Shown here: one piece after another, positions 12,401-22,571 of the stretch
Numbering within the stretch: the stretch's first letter is position 1
Layout: each line of letters starts with the position of its first letter
Source of the DNA: Craterostigma plantagineum
Taxonomy: Eukaryota > Streptophyta > Magnoliopsida > Lamiales > Linderniaceae
DNA length: 64,000 bases
Direction of reading: 5' to 3'
Assembly: GCA_027422505.1 (NCBI GenBank)
Contig: JAPQWV010000050.1
Location: 1,736,001 to 1,800,000 of the forward strand
Program-made: the position numbers and the translations under genes
The notes under the pieces: generated by a model
Seen by the model: only the letters and a program-made list of their open reading frames with translations
Told to the model about the DNA's origin: nothing
The model's database searches: none

Positions 12401-13449
12401 GGTTTCTCCAGGAGCAAGTATGATAGTTGTGTTTACTTCCGGAAGTTAAATGACAGTTCGTTCATTTATTTGTTATTCTATGTTGATGACATGCTCATTG
12501 AGGCTAAGAATCTTGCAGAAATTCACCAGTTGAAGGCCTTATTGAATGGTGAATTTGAGATGAAGGATATAGGAGCAGCTAAGAAGATTCTTGGTATGGA
12601 GATTAGACGTGATAGAGGAGCTGGTAAGTTGCACCTGACCCAGGAAAGTTACCTCAAAAAGATTTTGGAGAGATTTGGCATGAACGATGCCAAACCAGTC
12701 GCACTCCTCTTGCTAGCCATTTTAGGCTAAGCGCTGCTCAGTCACCATCATCAGATGAGGAAGAAGCTTATATGGCACGAGTTCCCTACTCGAGTGCAGT
12801 CGGCAGTGTTATGTATGCAATGGTATGTACACTTCCTGATATTTCACAGGCTGTTAGTGTTTTTAGCAGGTATATGGCTAATCCAGGGAAAGAACACTGG
12901 CAAGCAGTGAAGTGGATTCTCAGATACTTGAAGGGCACTCTAAGCTTTTGTTTGGAGTTTGGCAGAAACAGTGACACTCTCATTGGCTTCGTTGATTCAG
13001 ACTACGCAGGTGATCTCGATAAACGACGATCTCTTACTGGTTATGTATTTTGTATTAGAGGTTGTGCAGTTAGCTGGAAAGCTACTCTATAGCATGTAGT
13101 GGCATTATCTACTACTGAAGCAGAATACATGGCGGTTACTGATGCGATCAAAGAAGCATTATGGTTGACAGGGTTATTCAGCGAATTAACTCAGAATCGG
13201 GGAGTTCTTACTATTTTCTGTGATAGTCAAAGTGCGATTCATTTGACTAAGGATCAGATGTATCACGAAAGGACTAAGCATATTGATGTCAAGTATCATT
13301 TTATTCGTGAGATCATTGCAGATAAGAAGGTGTTTATCAAGAAGATTAACACGAAAGATAATCCTACAGATTTGTTTACGAAGGCTCTTCCAGTTTCAAA
13401 GTTCAAGCATTGCTTGGACTTGATTGGTATTTCAGAAATGGTGAACTAG
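9482..13449 (+). pseudogene. Copia Gag-Pol polyprotein, three lesions
   Basis: Retrotransposon polyprotein on a single frame from ATG 9482. In order: UBN2-type Gag; CCHC zinc knuckle [14 protein letters not shown] (about 10170); protease with [13 protein letters not shown]-pre-integrase LWHMRLGH; integrase core with D (HSDVWG), D (RTDNG) and E ([10 protein letters not shown]); RT from KWVFKKK to the YVDDM active site (about 12480); RNase H with DSDYAGD and DSQSAI. The polyprotein ends at 13449. Breaks: TAA at 9641-9643; loss of one base at about 12703 just after RT, shifting the frame; TAG at 13090-13092 within RNase H. Between the lesions it is intact, so inactivation is recent. The KARLVAKGY and [15 protein letters not shown] signatures place it near Tork/Tnt1. 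Confidence 0.93.
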
Positions 13450-13548
13450 CCCGTCGGGGCTATGGACGGAGGGAGACAGAGATAGTAACTAAAGATGTTA
13501 CTAATTAAGGTGGAGCTATTTACGGTACCAAAGCTCAAGGTGGAGATT

Positions 13549-14097
13549 TGTTAGGTGAGCTTTGGTAGGTATTGACTATTCAACAAACTTAGCTATTAAG
13601 AATGGAAAACGTGGACAAAGAAAAAGCAAAGGAATACTTACTATTCCTATATCAGGCGCCGTGGTCAAAGAACCATATGAAGGGAAGAATTGTTTGCAGC
13701 CACATTTTATATTCAAAGGAGCAGCTCTTTTCACATGGCATAACATCGAATCCCATCAGCTATAAATAGAGCCATTCGCAGATGGAAATAACTCGCCTCA
13801 GGCCATATAAACACCACAACATCGTCAGCGAGGGTTTATTCCTCGGTCACACTTCTCCGATATTTCTTGTGTAGCATACTCCTTATATTGTTGTAGCTAC
13901 TTTTGTATCACGTCAGTGTACGTGTCTGCAATATCTCCACATAATAAAGAAGTTCTACCCTCCGGCCCGTGGACGTAGGTCATTCTGACCGAACCACGTA
14001 AATCTCGTGTCACTGTCCAAATTTATTTTTCGTCTCTATTATTTTTATCGTCATTTTTCGGGCAAATAATTATCGGGAATTTCCGCATATCCTAACA
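13549..14097 (+). repeat. 3' LTR of the copia element
   Basis: Begins TGTTAGGTGAGC after the polypurine tract and ends CCTAACA. Followed by the GATGC target duplication and then VHA-A exon sequence. Confidence 0.92.
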
Positions 14098-14409
14098 GAT
14101 GCATTAGCCGAAACTAACAAAATTACCCTGGAAACGGCTAAGCTCTTGAGGGAGGACTATCTCGCCCAGAATGCATTTACTCCGTTAGGATCTTTTCTCC
14201 TCATCTGACTTTAACACGCCTTCTCTATCTGCTTTGCGATTACCTATTCTTACTTGAATCTCAGGTACGATAAATTCTGCCCATTCTACAAATCCGTTTG
14301 GATGATGCGCAACATAATTCATTTCTACAATTTGGCTAATCAGGTTAGAAATTCTTACTTGTGCAAGTTTTTTTTCCCCATAAAAATGCCAATGCCATGT
14401 ACAAACAAT

Positions 14410-14411
<2 letters not shown>

Positions 14412-14442
<31 letters not shown>
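14412..14442 (+). repeat. (GA)n microsatellite in a VHA-A intron
   Basis: About 14 GA units between the exons ending 14343 and starting 14479. Confidence 0.9.
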
Positions 14443-14444
<2 letters not shown>

Positions 14445-15135
14445 CCGGCGTGATATTCTGATATCTCATGTGCTGGATGTGGAACGAGCAGCTGGCATGG
14501 ACGGGCAAAAGATAACTTGCACGCTTATCAAGCATCGCCTTGGAGATCTTTTTTACCGTTTGGTGTGAGTATATCGTTCACTAACTCAGATTTATCCCAT
14601 TTTCCTTTTGTTACCATATAAGATATGGTTTTTTCCTGGAAAATTATCAGTTCACGGAAGTTCGAGGATCCAGGCGAGGGAGAAGAAGCCCTCGTAGCTA
14701 AGTTTAAGAAACTATACCGGGATCTAACCGTTGGTTTTCGCAACCTTGAGGGCGAAACTCGTTGAGGTACGAGTGAATTCTGCTTTGGTTATTTACCAAT
14801 ACTTATTTTAGTATCTTAGCAAACACTCAACCAATAAGTGGGTTGGAGGCATTGATTTTCTAAAGTGTGATTTTTCATATTATATAATAAGATGTGTGAT
14901 GTTTCAGTGGAGAAGAGCTTATCTGTCTGTAATTTCGTCTTTTGTTGTTCTACACCCACTTTGATGCGCCTGCAAATTATAGAATCAAAAGACAAAAAGG
15001 TAACTTTTCTGATAATCAATTGTAAATGGAGCCCCATAATGTTGCATTGCATGTCTTTTTATATATCAACATAATTCGATTGCGAACGGAAAGTTGGTGG
15101 GTCAGATAAAAAAGGCTTTACAGCACATGATTATC

Positions 15136-15827
15136 GGCTTTTTAATTAAAATAGAGCTATTTGAAACCTTATTCAATAAAATAGGGTTAAAGGAGAAAAA
15201 ATTAATAAATAGGGCAAATCGCAACTATTAGCCGTGTCGTCGCGTCTATTAGACGCGAAGCTGACGTGGCAAACGTGGCGCAGGCTGAAAGCTTGCTTTA
15301 ACGCGGGCTGATTAAAAAACCGTTCGGGCCGACAATCAGCCCAATAAAATAGCCGCGACGTCGCGTTTAAAGGGCGTGACGACGGGTTAAATAAACCCGC
15401 GTCGCGTTTAAGGGCGCGATGAAATTTATGAATTAATAATCGAGAATCGAGCGGCTTAAATAGGAAAAATCGCCGCTAGTAAAGAGGGCGTCGTCGCGGG
15501 CATTAGACGCGGCGTCACGTCCATTAGGCACGACGGTAAGTGGCCCAATAACTTTAGTGGGTTTAGTGGCCGTCTTTAGCGGGTTTAGTGGGCTTTAGTG
15601 GGTCTGGGTCAACGACGCGTGCATTGACAGCGTCATCGCGTCTATTAAACGCGACGCGGGCCCAACCGGGCCCACCTGAGGGTTTCTGTGCCACGTCAAG
15701 CGTCACGTCTAATAGGCGCGACGCCGCGGTTAATAACTGCGTTTTCCTCGATTTTAATAATTTCCGCTGCATTTGCCCTATTTTATTGAATATGGGTTCA
15801 AATAGCCACATTTTGTTTAAAAAGCCC
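15136..15827 (+). mobile_element. Mutator-type MITE rich in CG palindromes, copy 1
   Basis: A 9-bp target duplication, ATGATTATC, flanks it (15127-15135 and 15828-15836). The ends are inverted repeats of about 60-80 bp, starting GGCTTTTTAAT and ending AAAAAGCCC, with 'ttcaataaaataggg' in both arms. The GC-rich interior carries short palindromes such as TCGCGTCTATTAGACGCGA (15240-15258) and degenerate copies. It has no coding capacity. The same element with the same duplication is present at 48560-49248, so it preceded the segmental duplication. Confidence 0.8.
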
Positions 15828-15836
15828 ATGATTATC

Positions 15837-17784
15837 AGACAGAAATAACTGTAAATAGTTTTTTTCCCCATCATTCACCAAAGTTATCAGACAGGAAAGT
15901 GTTAAATTGGCAACATAAAAACAGAAACAAAAGGGTCTCAGATAAAGTTCTAAGAACGTTTATCTCGATGCTTTCTACTTTCTCTTCAAGGATGCTTGAT
16001 AGAGGTCAACAAATGGTTTTGCGTATGACAGGTTCGTGACCAATGTTCTTTCAAACCACAACGATAGTTTTGCGTACGACAGGTACGTGGTCAATGACCT
16101 TTAAAGCTGTAAGGATGTATTCCTAAATTCCTTTCATTGGCACTGAGACCATTAGCGCCTCGATGAATTTTTGCATTTGGAAACAATGACAAGTATCTTT
16201 TCCTTGTGATATCAAGAGCAACAAACTCAAGTTTTTGCGAGATTAGCAATAAAAAATATGTGTACTAAAAAAATGTTATGTAAAACTTACCGAACTTACT
16301 CAAGTAGAGTACACACCTCGACGTCGTCTAGAGTCTCATGTTGATAAAGTGTTGTAAATTTGTTGCAACAGACTATAAAGGATAAGAGAGATATCTTCCA
16401 TACACTTGTGTTTTCACTTGTACAAATACGTCTATATATAGACGTGAGGTAAAACCTTTACGTTAATCACAAAAGAGCATAGGGTATGATAATAATGGAG
16501 ATTAATATCATGAGGTGATGGGTGCTAAGGAGAAGGTTATGAGTTGTATAGAACGTTGAGTGGACATCCATATAAAATAATCTATACTCTTGTATAAAGA
16601 GCCTATGATAAATAACAACCGCCAATTTGGTCTGTCATAGTTATTTACAACTTTATCCTTAATTTACCATTAATAACTTAATTAATGTTCAAAATGTAAG
16701 ATAAATTGATATATTTGCAGTGTGAATTTTTATTTGGGAAAATTTGTTATAAATAAACCATCCTATATATTTTCTTCTAGAAATAAATCCAACATTAAAA
16801 TATTTAAAACTAAACCCAACTATAATAGTATCTTTTCAACTTGCACCGATGTTACCTTTAACCCATTCAATAGGTTAATTTTAGTTCAATTTATTTAATT
16901 TTTTGTTTTTTTTACTTCTTCTATTTTTCTAATTTAGTAAATTATTTACACCTTAATATTACTCAAAAATTACAAAATAAATGAATATGTCGATGGATTC
17001 TGTTAAAAGTTATAAATAAAAAATCAAAGTTAAAAAAATTAAAATAGGCTATATTGCCTATAACACATATGTGGTTTAAAAAATAAGCACTAAAACCCCT
17101 GTGATTCATTAATATCACAATATACCATCGTGATTTATTTAATCACGTGCCTTTTGTACTTTCATTTTCAAATTTCGAGTTATTTTAAAGTGTGAAAATA
17201 ATTTTTAAAATAGAAAAAAGTTAAACAATAAAATAAAAGAAATTTAACTTATTGTTTAGTTAAATGTAACATGGGTCTAATTTGAGAAGAAGGCGGTGTT
17301 TGTTTATGATGATCCAGGATCACGGTGATACTCACATCACCGTAATGTGCTATCACCTTGATGTGGATCGTGTCATCATTGTGTGTTGTTTTGGGATGAT
17401 ATTTCATTTCGCATATCAATGTGATATTGGAGTATTATGTTTGATTAATCACGGTCATGTGTTGGGGGTATTGCATAAATGGCATATTTAACCCTACGTA
17501 TATCATATTGGTAATATGAATTAATATGTTATGTTGAGGTGATATTTTTTAAGCATTAATTATAAGTGTATTATATATTATCAATATTACTTTATATTTT
17601 TAATTATATGCTTTTAAGATTTAAAATAGTTAGTCATATAATTTAAAATATGAATAAGGGTATGTAAGGAATAAATATCAAAATATCATGGGTATATTTT
17701 TAGAAGAAAATAAATAGGATGAATAATTTTTACCAAATTTTCCAATTTACTATTATTATTTATTAATAGTCAGTTCGTAGTATA
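15837..17784 (+). other. Non-coding spacer shared by both duplication copies
   Basis: No gene is supported. There are two tandem copies of a roughly 55-bp unit ('ttgcgtaygacaggt') at about 16018-16110. A weak inverted repeat ('ataaagt..gttgtaaat' / 'atttacaactttat') spans about 16346-16660 and contains an 18-bp palindrome, ACGTCTATATATAGACGT (about 16428-16445). From about 16680 it is very AT-rich. The whole stretch matches 49258-51200. Confidence 0.6.
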
Positions 17785-17793
17785 TTATATATC

Positions 17794-18216
17794 GGTGAAC
17801 CTATAGAAAAGTACCCAATTGGATAAACTTTGTACACATAACTACCCATGTCAGAAAATTTTATAGATAGGTACCCGATTTAATTTTTACCTAAATATAA
17901 CATACGTTGTACCATTTTCTGTTATATAGGGTACCCAAATGTGTTAATATAGGGTTCCTAACTATAGCATACGTCGTACCTACGGTATGCTGTGTGTTAC
18001 ATAGGGCGTACATAAATATAACATACGTTGTACAATTTTCTGTTATGTTGGTTACCTAAATGTGTTGGGATAGGGTATCCAAATGTGTTGTATGGTGTAC
18101 TTTTCGGGATCGGGTACCTATGTGCAAATCTGGTAGGTACCTATATATAAAAAAATCCTGACTGGGTACTAAATTACAAGTTTTTTTCCAAATAGGTACT
18201 TATGTGTAAAAACCCC
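17794..18216 (+). mobile_element. Mutator-type MITE upstream of the intact NLR (absent from copy 2)
   Basis: A perfect 9-bp target duplication, TTATATATC, stands at 17785-17793 and 18217-18225. The duplicate locus at about 51190-51202 has the uninterrupted sequence with one copy of that site. The ends show a degenerate inverted repeat (AAGTACCCAATTGG against AAGTACCTATTTGG). The interior repeats a 'cataygttgtacc ... gggtaccyaaatgtgtt' unit two to three times. It is non-coding. Insertion after the segmental duplication follows from the empty site. Confidence 0.8.
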
Positions 18217-18228
18217 TTATATATCTAC

Positions 18229-18234
18229 TATATA
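18229..18234 (+). promoter_or_regulatory. Candidate TATA box of the NLR gene
   Basis: TATATA, 203 bp before the ATG and conserved in the second copy (51202-51207). It lies just 3' of the MULE insertion, so that insertion would separate the core promoter from its older upstream DNA. Inference from position and conservation only. Confidence 0.35.
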
Positions 18235-18436
18235 CACCGACAGTTGATGCTTATGTGAGACATACTCGAACTCGAGTGGATATACTATAGAAGAGATATT
18301 TCTTTCAACTCCAATCATCGTTTCTGCGAACCACTGGGTTGAATTATTATTACAATCAATCATCAATGCTTTGAATTATTATCACTCTTATCTATTCACT
18401 TTCATACAATTCCGTCCATTCATCGCTGATGTAGTT

Positions 18437-21139
18437 ATGGCCGTAGCAGCTTATGCGTCTGTGGTCTCTCTTTTGACTTCTTTGGACAACGTTCTCCTAC
18501 CTTCTCGTCGATGGATGATCCCGGACATGTCCCAGATTCAAGCGCTGCAGCAGAAGCTCAATTTCTTGCAAGAATTCCTCGAAAGTCACTCGAAAAAATC
18601 AACTACCAACGAACTACTCCGCGAGATGGCGGTTAAACTGCAGGTCAGTGAAGTCGCACACGATTTATATGATCTATTCGACAAGTATGTGGTAGATCGA
18701 CTGCGCACCAAAGGACTCCCCGACGATCAGATCGGTGAGAAGATGAGCTCATCGTTCTATCAAGATCTGCAATTGTTGATTGAAAAAATCGAATCGATAA
18801 ATCAAGAGCTGACGAAATTTGGTGAGGAAGACCATGGAATTGGGGCAGATCGACGACGACCGCGTATTAGCAACTCTCCTCTTGCAACCTCATCTGATTC
18901 GAGCGGTGAGAAGGCGGTGGGGCTCGAAGATCGCGTGTTAAACTTAATGGATCGACTCACTGGTAACGAGCGTAGCCTACAAGTCATCCCTATCATAGGA
19001 ATGGGAGGTATTGGCAAGACGACTCTCGCTCGCAGTACCTTCGATAAGAAACTCATCGTCGAGCACTTCAGCGTTCGTATTTGGATCACACTATCGCAAG
19101 AATTCGACGTGAAGAATATTCTTTGGGGTCTCAAAAAAGACGGAGTTATTGACGGTGCTGATGATGATTTAGGAGCTTGTTTGTACCAAAAGTTATATGG
19201 TCGAAGGTATCTGATTGTGATGGACGATGTGTGGGGTACCGATGCTTGGGACGACTTTAAGCGGTACTTTCCGAGTAATGAGAATAGAAGTCGAATTGTT
19301 GTGACGACGAGGCTATCGAACGTAGCCGACGATATAAGCGCTCGTAGTAATAGTTACCGGATGGGTTTACTAGATGAGGAGAGCAGTTGGAAATTGTTCA
19401 GCGAAAAAGCCTTTCGCAACAACGGTGGAAGGTCGACGAGGGAATTGGAGGAGATTGGAAAGAATATCGCAAAAAACTGCAAAGGGCTTCCCCTCACGCT
19501 CGTGGTGGTCGGTGGACTCCTTTCAAACCCTAATAATCTGACCCGCGAATATTGGGAATCTGTTGCAGATGATGTGAACTCATTCTATCATTTGGAGATT
19601 GAGGAAAGCTGCTTGAAGATATTGTACCTCAGCTACAATCACCTGCCCATTCATCTAAAGGCATGCTTCCTTCGATTGACAGAATTTCTCGAAGACTGGG
19701 TTATCTTTGCGTCTGATCTTGTCGACTGTTGGATTGCGGAGGGAATTGTGCGGCCGTCGGCCAGAAATGATAATAAGACATTGGAAGAAGTTGCCATGGA
19801 ATACTTGGAAGATCTAATCGGCAGAAATATGATCTTCGTTCGAAGGATGGGGGAAATGGGGGACATCTACACTTGCGACGTTCACGATATCCTTAGGCAG
19901 CTGTGCGTCAAGGAATTTCTCAAAGAGAACATTTTTACCACTTTGAATATGGATATGTTAGCAAGTGACGAGAGTTTCTCTGCGAGTTCATGCTTCATAT
20001 GCCGTGATGGAACGAGGACGACGAAGAGGATTGGCGTCAGCGAAGTCGTCCTCAATTGCTCGACATCATCAACGGCTCCCATGAATATCAAATCAAGATT
20101 CATTAGGTTGATAAACAAGGTGGGCAACCATATCTTCAAGGGTTCATGCTCGACATCATCAACGGCTGTCATGAATCCCATGGTGTGTGATGATTGCAGC
20201 TCAATGTATCCACGGCTTATCAAATCAAGATTCATTAGGTTGATAAACAAGGTGGACGGCCACACCGTAGAAATCACACACACGACGAAGCTGACGTTGC
20301 TTTCAATCTTTCATTCCGTAGAATACGTATCTCCGTCGCCCATCTCTCTACTTTGGAATCTAATGGTCTTGCGTGATAAAATGGGGTATGGGACAAAGCT
20401 ATTATCGAGAATATGGGAGATGCCACAACTTAGGGAAGTGGATGTACGCGTTGGCGTGTTGCCCGATCCGACGGACGAGTTCATCGTATTGGACAATCTA
20501 CAAACACTTGGTACGGTTATAAACATGAAGTGGACGGAGGAAGTCGTAAGAAGGACCCCAAATCTAGTCGACTTGAAGGCTTACTACTTGTTAGGAGACG
20601 ACGAGGAACCAATCGGATACTACTGCCTCAATAACCTTGCACTTCTGCATAAGCTTCGATCCTTGGAACTATATTTTAATAATTGCACTTTGCGCATGGA
20701 AAACATCGCCTTCCCAAACTCGCTGAAGGAATTGTTTCTGCAAGATTGTCGACTCTGCTGGGAAGACATGACGGTGATCGGTTCGCTGTCGAACCTCCAA
20801 GTGCTTAGGGTATTCTGGGATGCCTTTGTCGAGGAAGAGTGGTGCACGGTGGAAGGGCAATTTCAGAAATTAAAGTATCTGCATCTTTGTGGTTTAAAGG
20901 TTGTGGCTTGGAGAGCAGAGGCTATTAACCTTCCCGCTCTTGAGATACTTTCCCTGGTGTTCATCCGGCGGCTGCAGGAATTTCCGTCAGGCATCGGATA
21001 TATAGATACCCTTCGTAGGATAAAAGTGTCATATTGCGATGAATCCGTCGTCGACTGGGTTAAGCAGATAAAGGAGGAACAAGACGACCTTGGTAATGAG
21101 ATTATTGTTGAGATAACATATGATTCCGACGTTGTATAA
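18437..21139 (+). CDS. CC-NB-ARC-LRR disease resistance protein (R1-like), intact
   Basis: Intracellular immune receptor: the NB-ARC domain is an ADP/ATP switch and the LRR senses pathogen effectors. It is a single exon of 900 residues. I chose ATG 18437 (MAVAAYASVVSLL) because R1-type proteins begin this way; the frame is open for 22 more codons upstream. Domains: Rx-type coiled coil, residues 1-130; P-loop GMGGIGKTT at 188-196; kinase 2 LIVMDDVW at 259-266; RNBS-B with IVVTTR near 290; GLPL at 350-353; MHD variant VHD at 482-484; LRR region from about 640 to the end. The RNBS-D region (LRLTEFLEDWVIF) is unusual; the paralogue keeps a more canonical CFLYL form. An internal repeat, KSRFIRLINKV, occurs at 552-562 and 596-606. 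It belongs to a local cluster with 35693-36286 and 51403-54153. Confidence 0.95.
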   Translation: MAVAAYASVVSLLTSLDNVLLPSRRWMIPDMSQIQALQQKLNFLQEFLESHSKKSTTNELLREMAVKLQVSEVAHDLYDLFDKYVVDRLRTKGLPDDQIGEKMSSSFYQDLQLLIEKIESINQELTKFGEEDHGIGADRRRPRISNSPLATSSDSSGEKAVGLEDRVLNLMDRLTGNERSLQVIPIIGMGGIGKTTLARSTFDKKLIVEHFSVRIWITLSQEFDVKNILWGLKKDGVIDGADDDLGACLYQKLYGRRYLIVMDDVWGTDAWDDFKRYFPSNENRSRIVVTTRLSNVADDISARSNSYRMGLLDEESSWKLFSEKAFRNNGGRSTRELEEIGKNIAKNCKGLPLTLVVVGGLLSNPNNLTREYWESVADDVNSFYHLEIEESCLKILYLSYNHLPIHLKACFLRLTEFLEDWVIFASDLVDCWIAEGIVRPSARNDNKTLEEVAMEYLEDLIGRNMIFVRRMGEMGDIYTCDVHDILRQLCVKEFLKENIFTTLNMDMLASDESFSASSCFICRDGTRTTKRIGVSEVVLNCSTSSTAPMNIKSRFIRLINKVGNHIFKGSCSTSSTAVMNPMVCDDCSSMYPRLIKSRFIRLINKVDGHTVEITHTTKLTLLSIFHSVEYVSPSPISLLWNLMVLRDKMGYGTKLLSRIWEMPQLREVDVRVGVLPDPTDEFIVLDNLQTLGTVINMKWTEEVVRRTPNLVDLKAYYLLGDDEEPIGYYCLNNLALLHKLRSLELYFNNCTLRMENIAFPNSLKELFLQDCRLCWEDMTVIGSLSNLQVLRVFWDAFVEEEWCTVEGQFQKLKYLHLCGLKVVAWRAEAINLPALEILSLVFIRRLQEFPSGIGYIDTLRRIKVSYCDESVVDWVKQIKEEQDDLGNEIIVEITYDSDVV

Positions 21140-22118
21140 TTATTAATCCTCCGTGTTGTGTTATTACCAAAAAAGCTCATATACAAGTACAAAATCTAGA
21201 ATATTTAATAATAAATTGTAATATCAAAATAAATAAATTAAATAATAGAACATTTAAAAAAGTACACTTAAAGCAGCAAAAAAAAGATAAGCAAAGAGGA
21301 AAACATAAAGGGAAGAGAAAACACAAGGATAAATTCCTTATCAGTACCTTTCAAAGATTAAACTTCCTCTTAAATACCCATGATATTATTTATTCTTGAT
21401 CAGTACCCCCTTTCAAAGATAAACTTCCTCTTAAATACCCATGATATTATTTATTCTTGATCAGTACCCATCTGTGAAAATTTTCCTGTTTAATACCCAA
21501 ACATTGAAATGACGGAAATAACCTTTCTTTGCAATTGCAAAACAATTTTCAGATTATACCATAAGACGCAAGTATTCTACCAACAAAAGTGTTATTATAC
21601 CACAAAAGAAATACACTATTCTACTAATAGACATAGTAACTATACCAACGCCGGACATTATCATACCTAGTTAAATTTAAGAGTATTATACCAATAGATG
21701 TCAAAAGTATATTAAGAAATAATATAACTATAGATTTATCATATTTCCACACTATACCCACAAAGACGACAATTATACCATTAAAATCCGAAATTTCACC
21801 AACAAATATTCAAAAAATTATACCTTAAAACTAGTTAATTATCCCTCATGTTATCAACATTATTCGAATAAATAATGTAATTTTAATTTATTGTTAAATC
21901 TGAACTGCGCAAATTATACCACAAAGACCGCCAATTATACCAACAAACTCGAAAATTTCACCATAAAAATATTCTGAAAAATTATACCAGTAGAGCGTAA
22001 TATTATACCAACAAACCAATTTATTACATTATGATTTTTCAATCCAATTGCTGACAATTATACTAACATAAGCTGATATTATACCAACTCTTTCAGCTAT
22101 TGTACTTAAAAACACGAT
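21140..22118 (+). other. Spacer with degenerate ATTATACCAACAAA repeats
   Basis: The first 190 bp are shared with the region after the second NLR. A roughly 60-bp direct repeat ('ttcctcttaaatacccatgatattatttattcttgatcag') lies at about 21363-21470. From about 21540 a degenerate word close to ATTATACCAACAAA recurs every 25-45 bp. No gene. Confidence 0.6.
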
Positions 22119-22129
22119 ATATGGAATTA

Positions 22130-22560
22130 GTACCGTCAGTTTGGCCAGTGGCCGCGGGCCGGGCTGCAATGTTTTAGGCCCGCCAAGGAGCGGGACTGAA
22201 CGGGCCAGCCCGCGCGGGCCGCGTGCTTGGCGGGGGCGGTGGGCGGGTCAGCCCGTCAGTTTTATTAGTTATATATTATATATTATATTTAAAATATATT
22301 AATTTTATAGTTAATGATTCATTAATTAGATCATAATTAATTACATATATATTAATAAATATATAATTATAAGCTGGTTATCAAAAATTTTATTAATAAA
22401 TACCTTAACCAACTAAAAAGTATATAATAAATTAAATTATAAAATCAAAAAAATAAAAAAAAATTCTAAGCGGGCGGGCCGCCGTCCCGCCGCGGGGCAG
22501 GTTGGGTTCCATTTTTTTGTAGCGGGCCAGCCCGCCCCGGTCCGGCCCATTGACAGTACC
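22130..22560 (+). mobile_element. MITE with GC-rich ends, 11-bp target duplication
   Basis: ATATGGAATTA precedes (22119-22129) and follows (22561-22571) the element. The ends are very GC-rich and roughly inverted (GTACCGTCAGTTTGGCC / GGCCCATTGACAGTACC, with GCGGGCCGGGC-type runs), around an AT-rich core. The duplication length fits a Mutator-like element. It has no coding capacity and interrupts the ATTATACC-repeat region. Confidence 0.65.
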
Positions 22561-22571
22561 ATATGGAATTA

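Larger units (their letters stand above)
8893..14097 (+). mobile_element. Ty1/copia LTR retrotransposon (Tork/Tnt1-like), nearly complete
   Basis: LTRs lie at 8893-9441 and 13549-14097 (549 bp each, about four substitutions apart, so recent). A primer site TTGGTATCAGAG starts at about 9444 (initiator tRNA-Met type) and a polypurine tract, AAGGTGGAGA, precedes 13549. The domain order gag - protease - integrase - RT - RNase H defines Ty1/copia. The element interrupts a VHA-A exon: GATGC stands at 8374-8378 and 14098-14102, and the uninterrupted site is readable in the other VHA-A copy near 47990. The first two bases of the left LTR are CA instead of TG because of the joined segment at 8379-8894. 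Confidence 0.93.
6563..14765 (+). pseudogene. VHA-A: V-type H+-ATPase catalytic subunit A pseudogene, copy 1 (interrupted)
   Basis: Subunit A is the nucleotide-binding catalytic subunit of the V1 sector that drives proton pumping at tonoplast and Golgi/TGN membranes. Recognisable exons: 6563-6619 (from DTVLELEFQG), 6712-6783 (ending LLTGQ), 6878-6947 (P-loop exon, cut short), 7675-7842 ([19 protein letters not shown]), 7925-7999, 8146-8248, 8362-8378 joined across a retrotransposon to 14103-14183, 14265-14343, 14479-14563 and 14646-14765 (the family C-terminus, ending in TGA). Breaks: the 5' exons are missing; a short deletion lies before the Walker A motif, which reads GAFSCGKA instead of GAFGCGKT; the exons between the P-loop and 7675 are replaced by an LTR-like insert; TGA at 7997-7999; one exon is split at 8378 by about 5.7 kb of retroelement. 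No functional protein is possible. Confidence 0.93.
6500..21330 (+). repeat. Segmental duplication, copy 1 (VHA-A pseudogene - spacer - NLR)
   Basis: Homologous, in the same orientation and order, to about 44700-54570. The match starts in a VHA-A intron ('gagctgtaggtttttgtgc') and runs through the VHA-A exons, the whole spacer (including a Mutator MITE with the same 9-bp target duplication), the NLR coding region and about 190 bp past its stop ('ataaattaaataatagaacattt'). Differences are insertions or deletions in one copy and scattered substitutions. Confidence 0.9.

Noticed and set aside
15240..15760. CG-rich repeated palindromes considered as a CRISPR-like or tRNA-like array
   Set aside because: Plant nuclear context, MITE boundaries with target duplication, irregular spacing and no cloverleaf.
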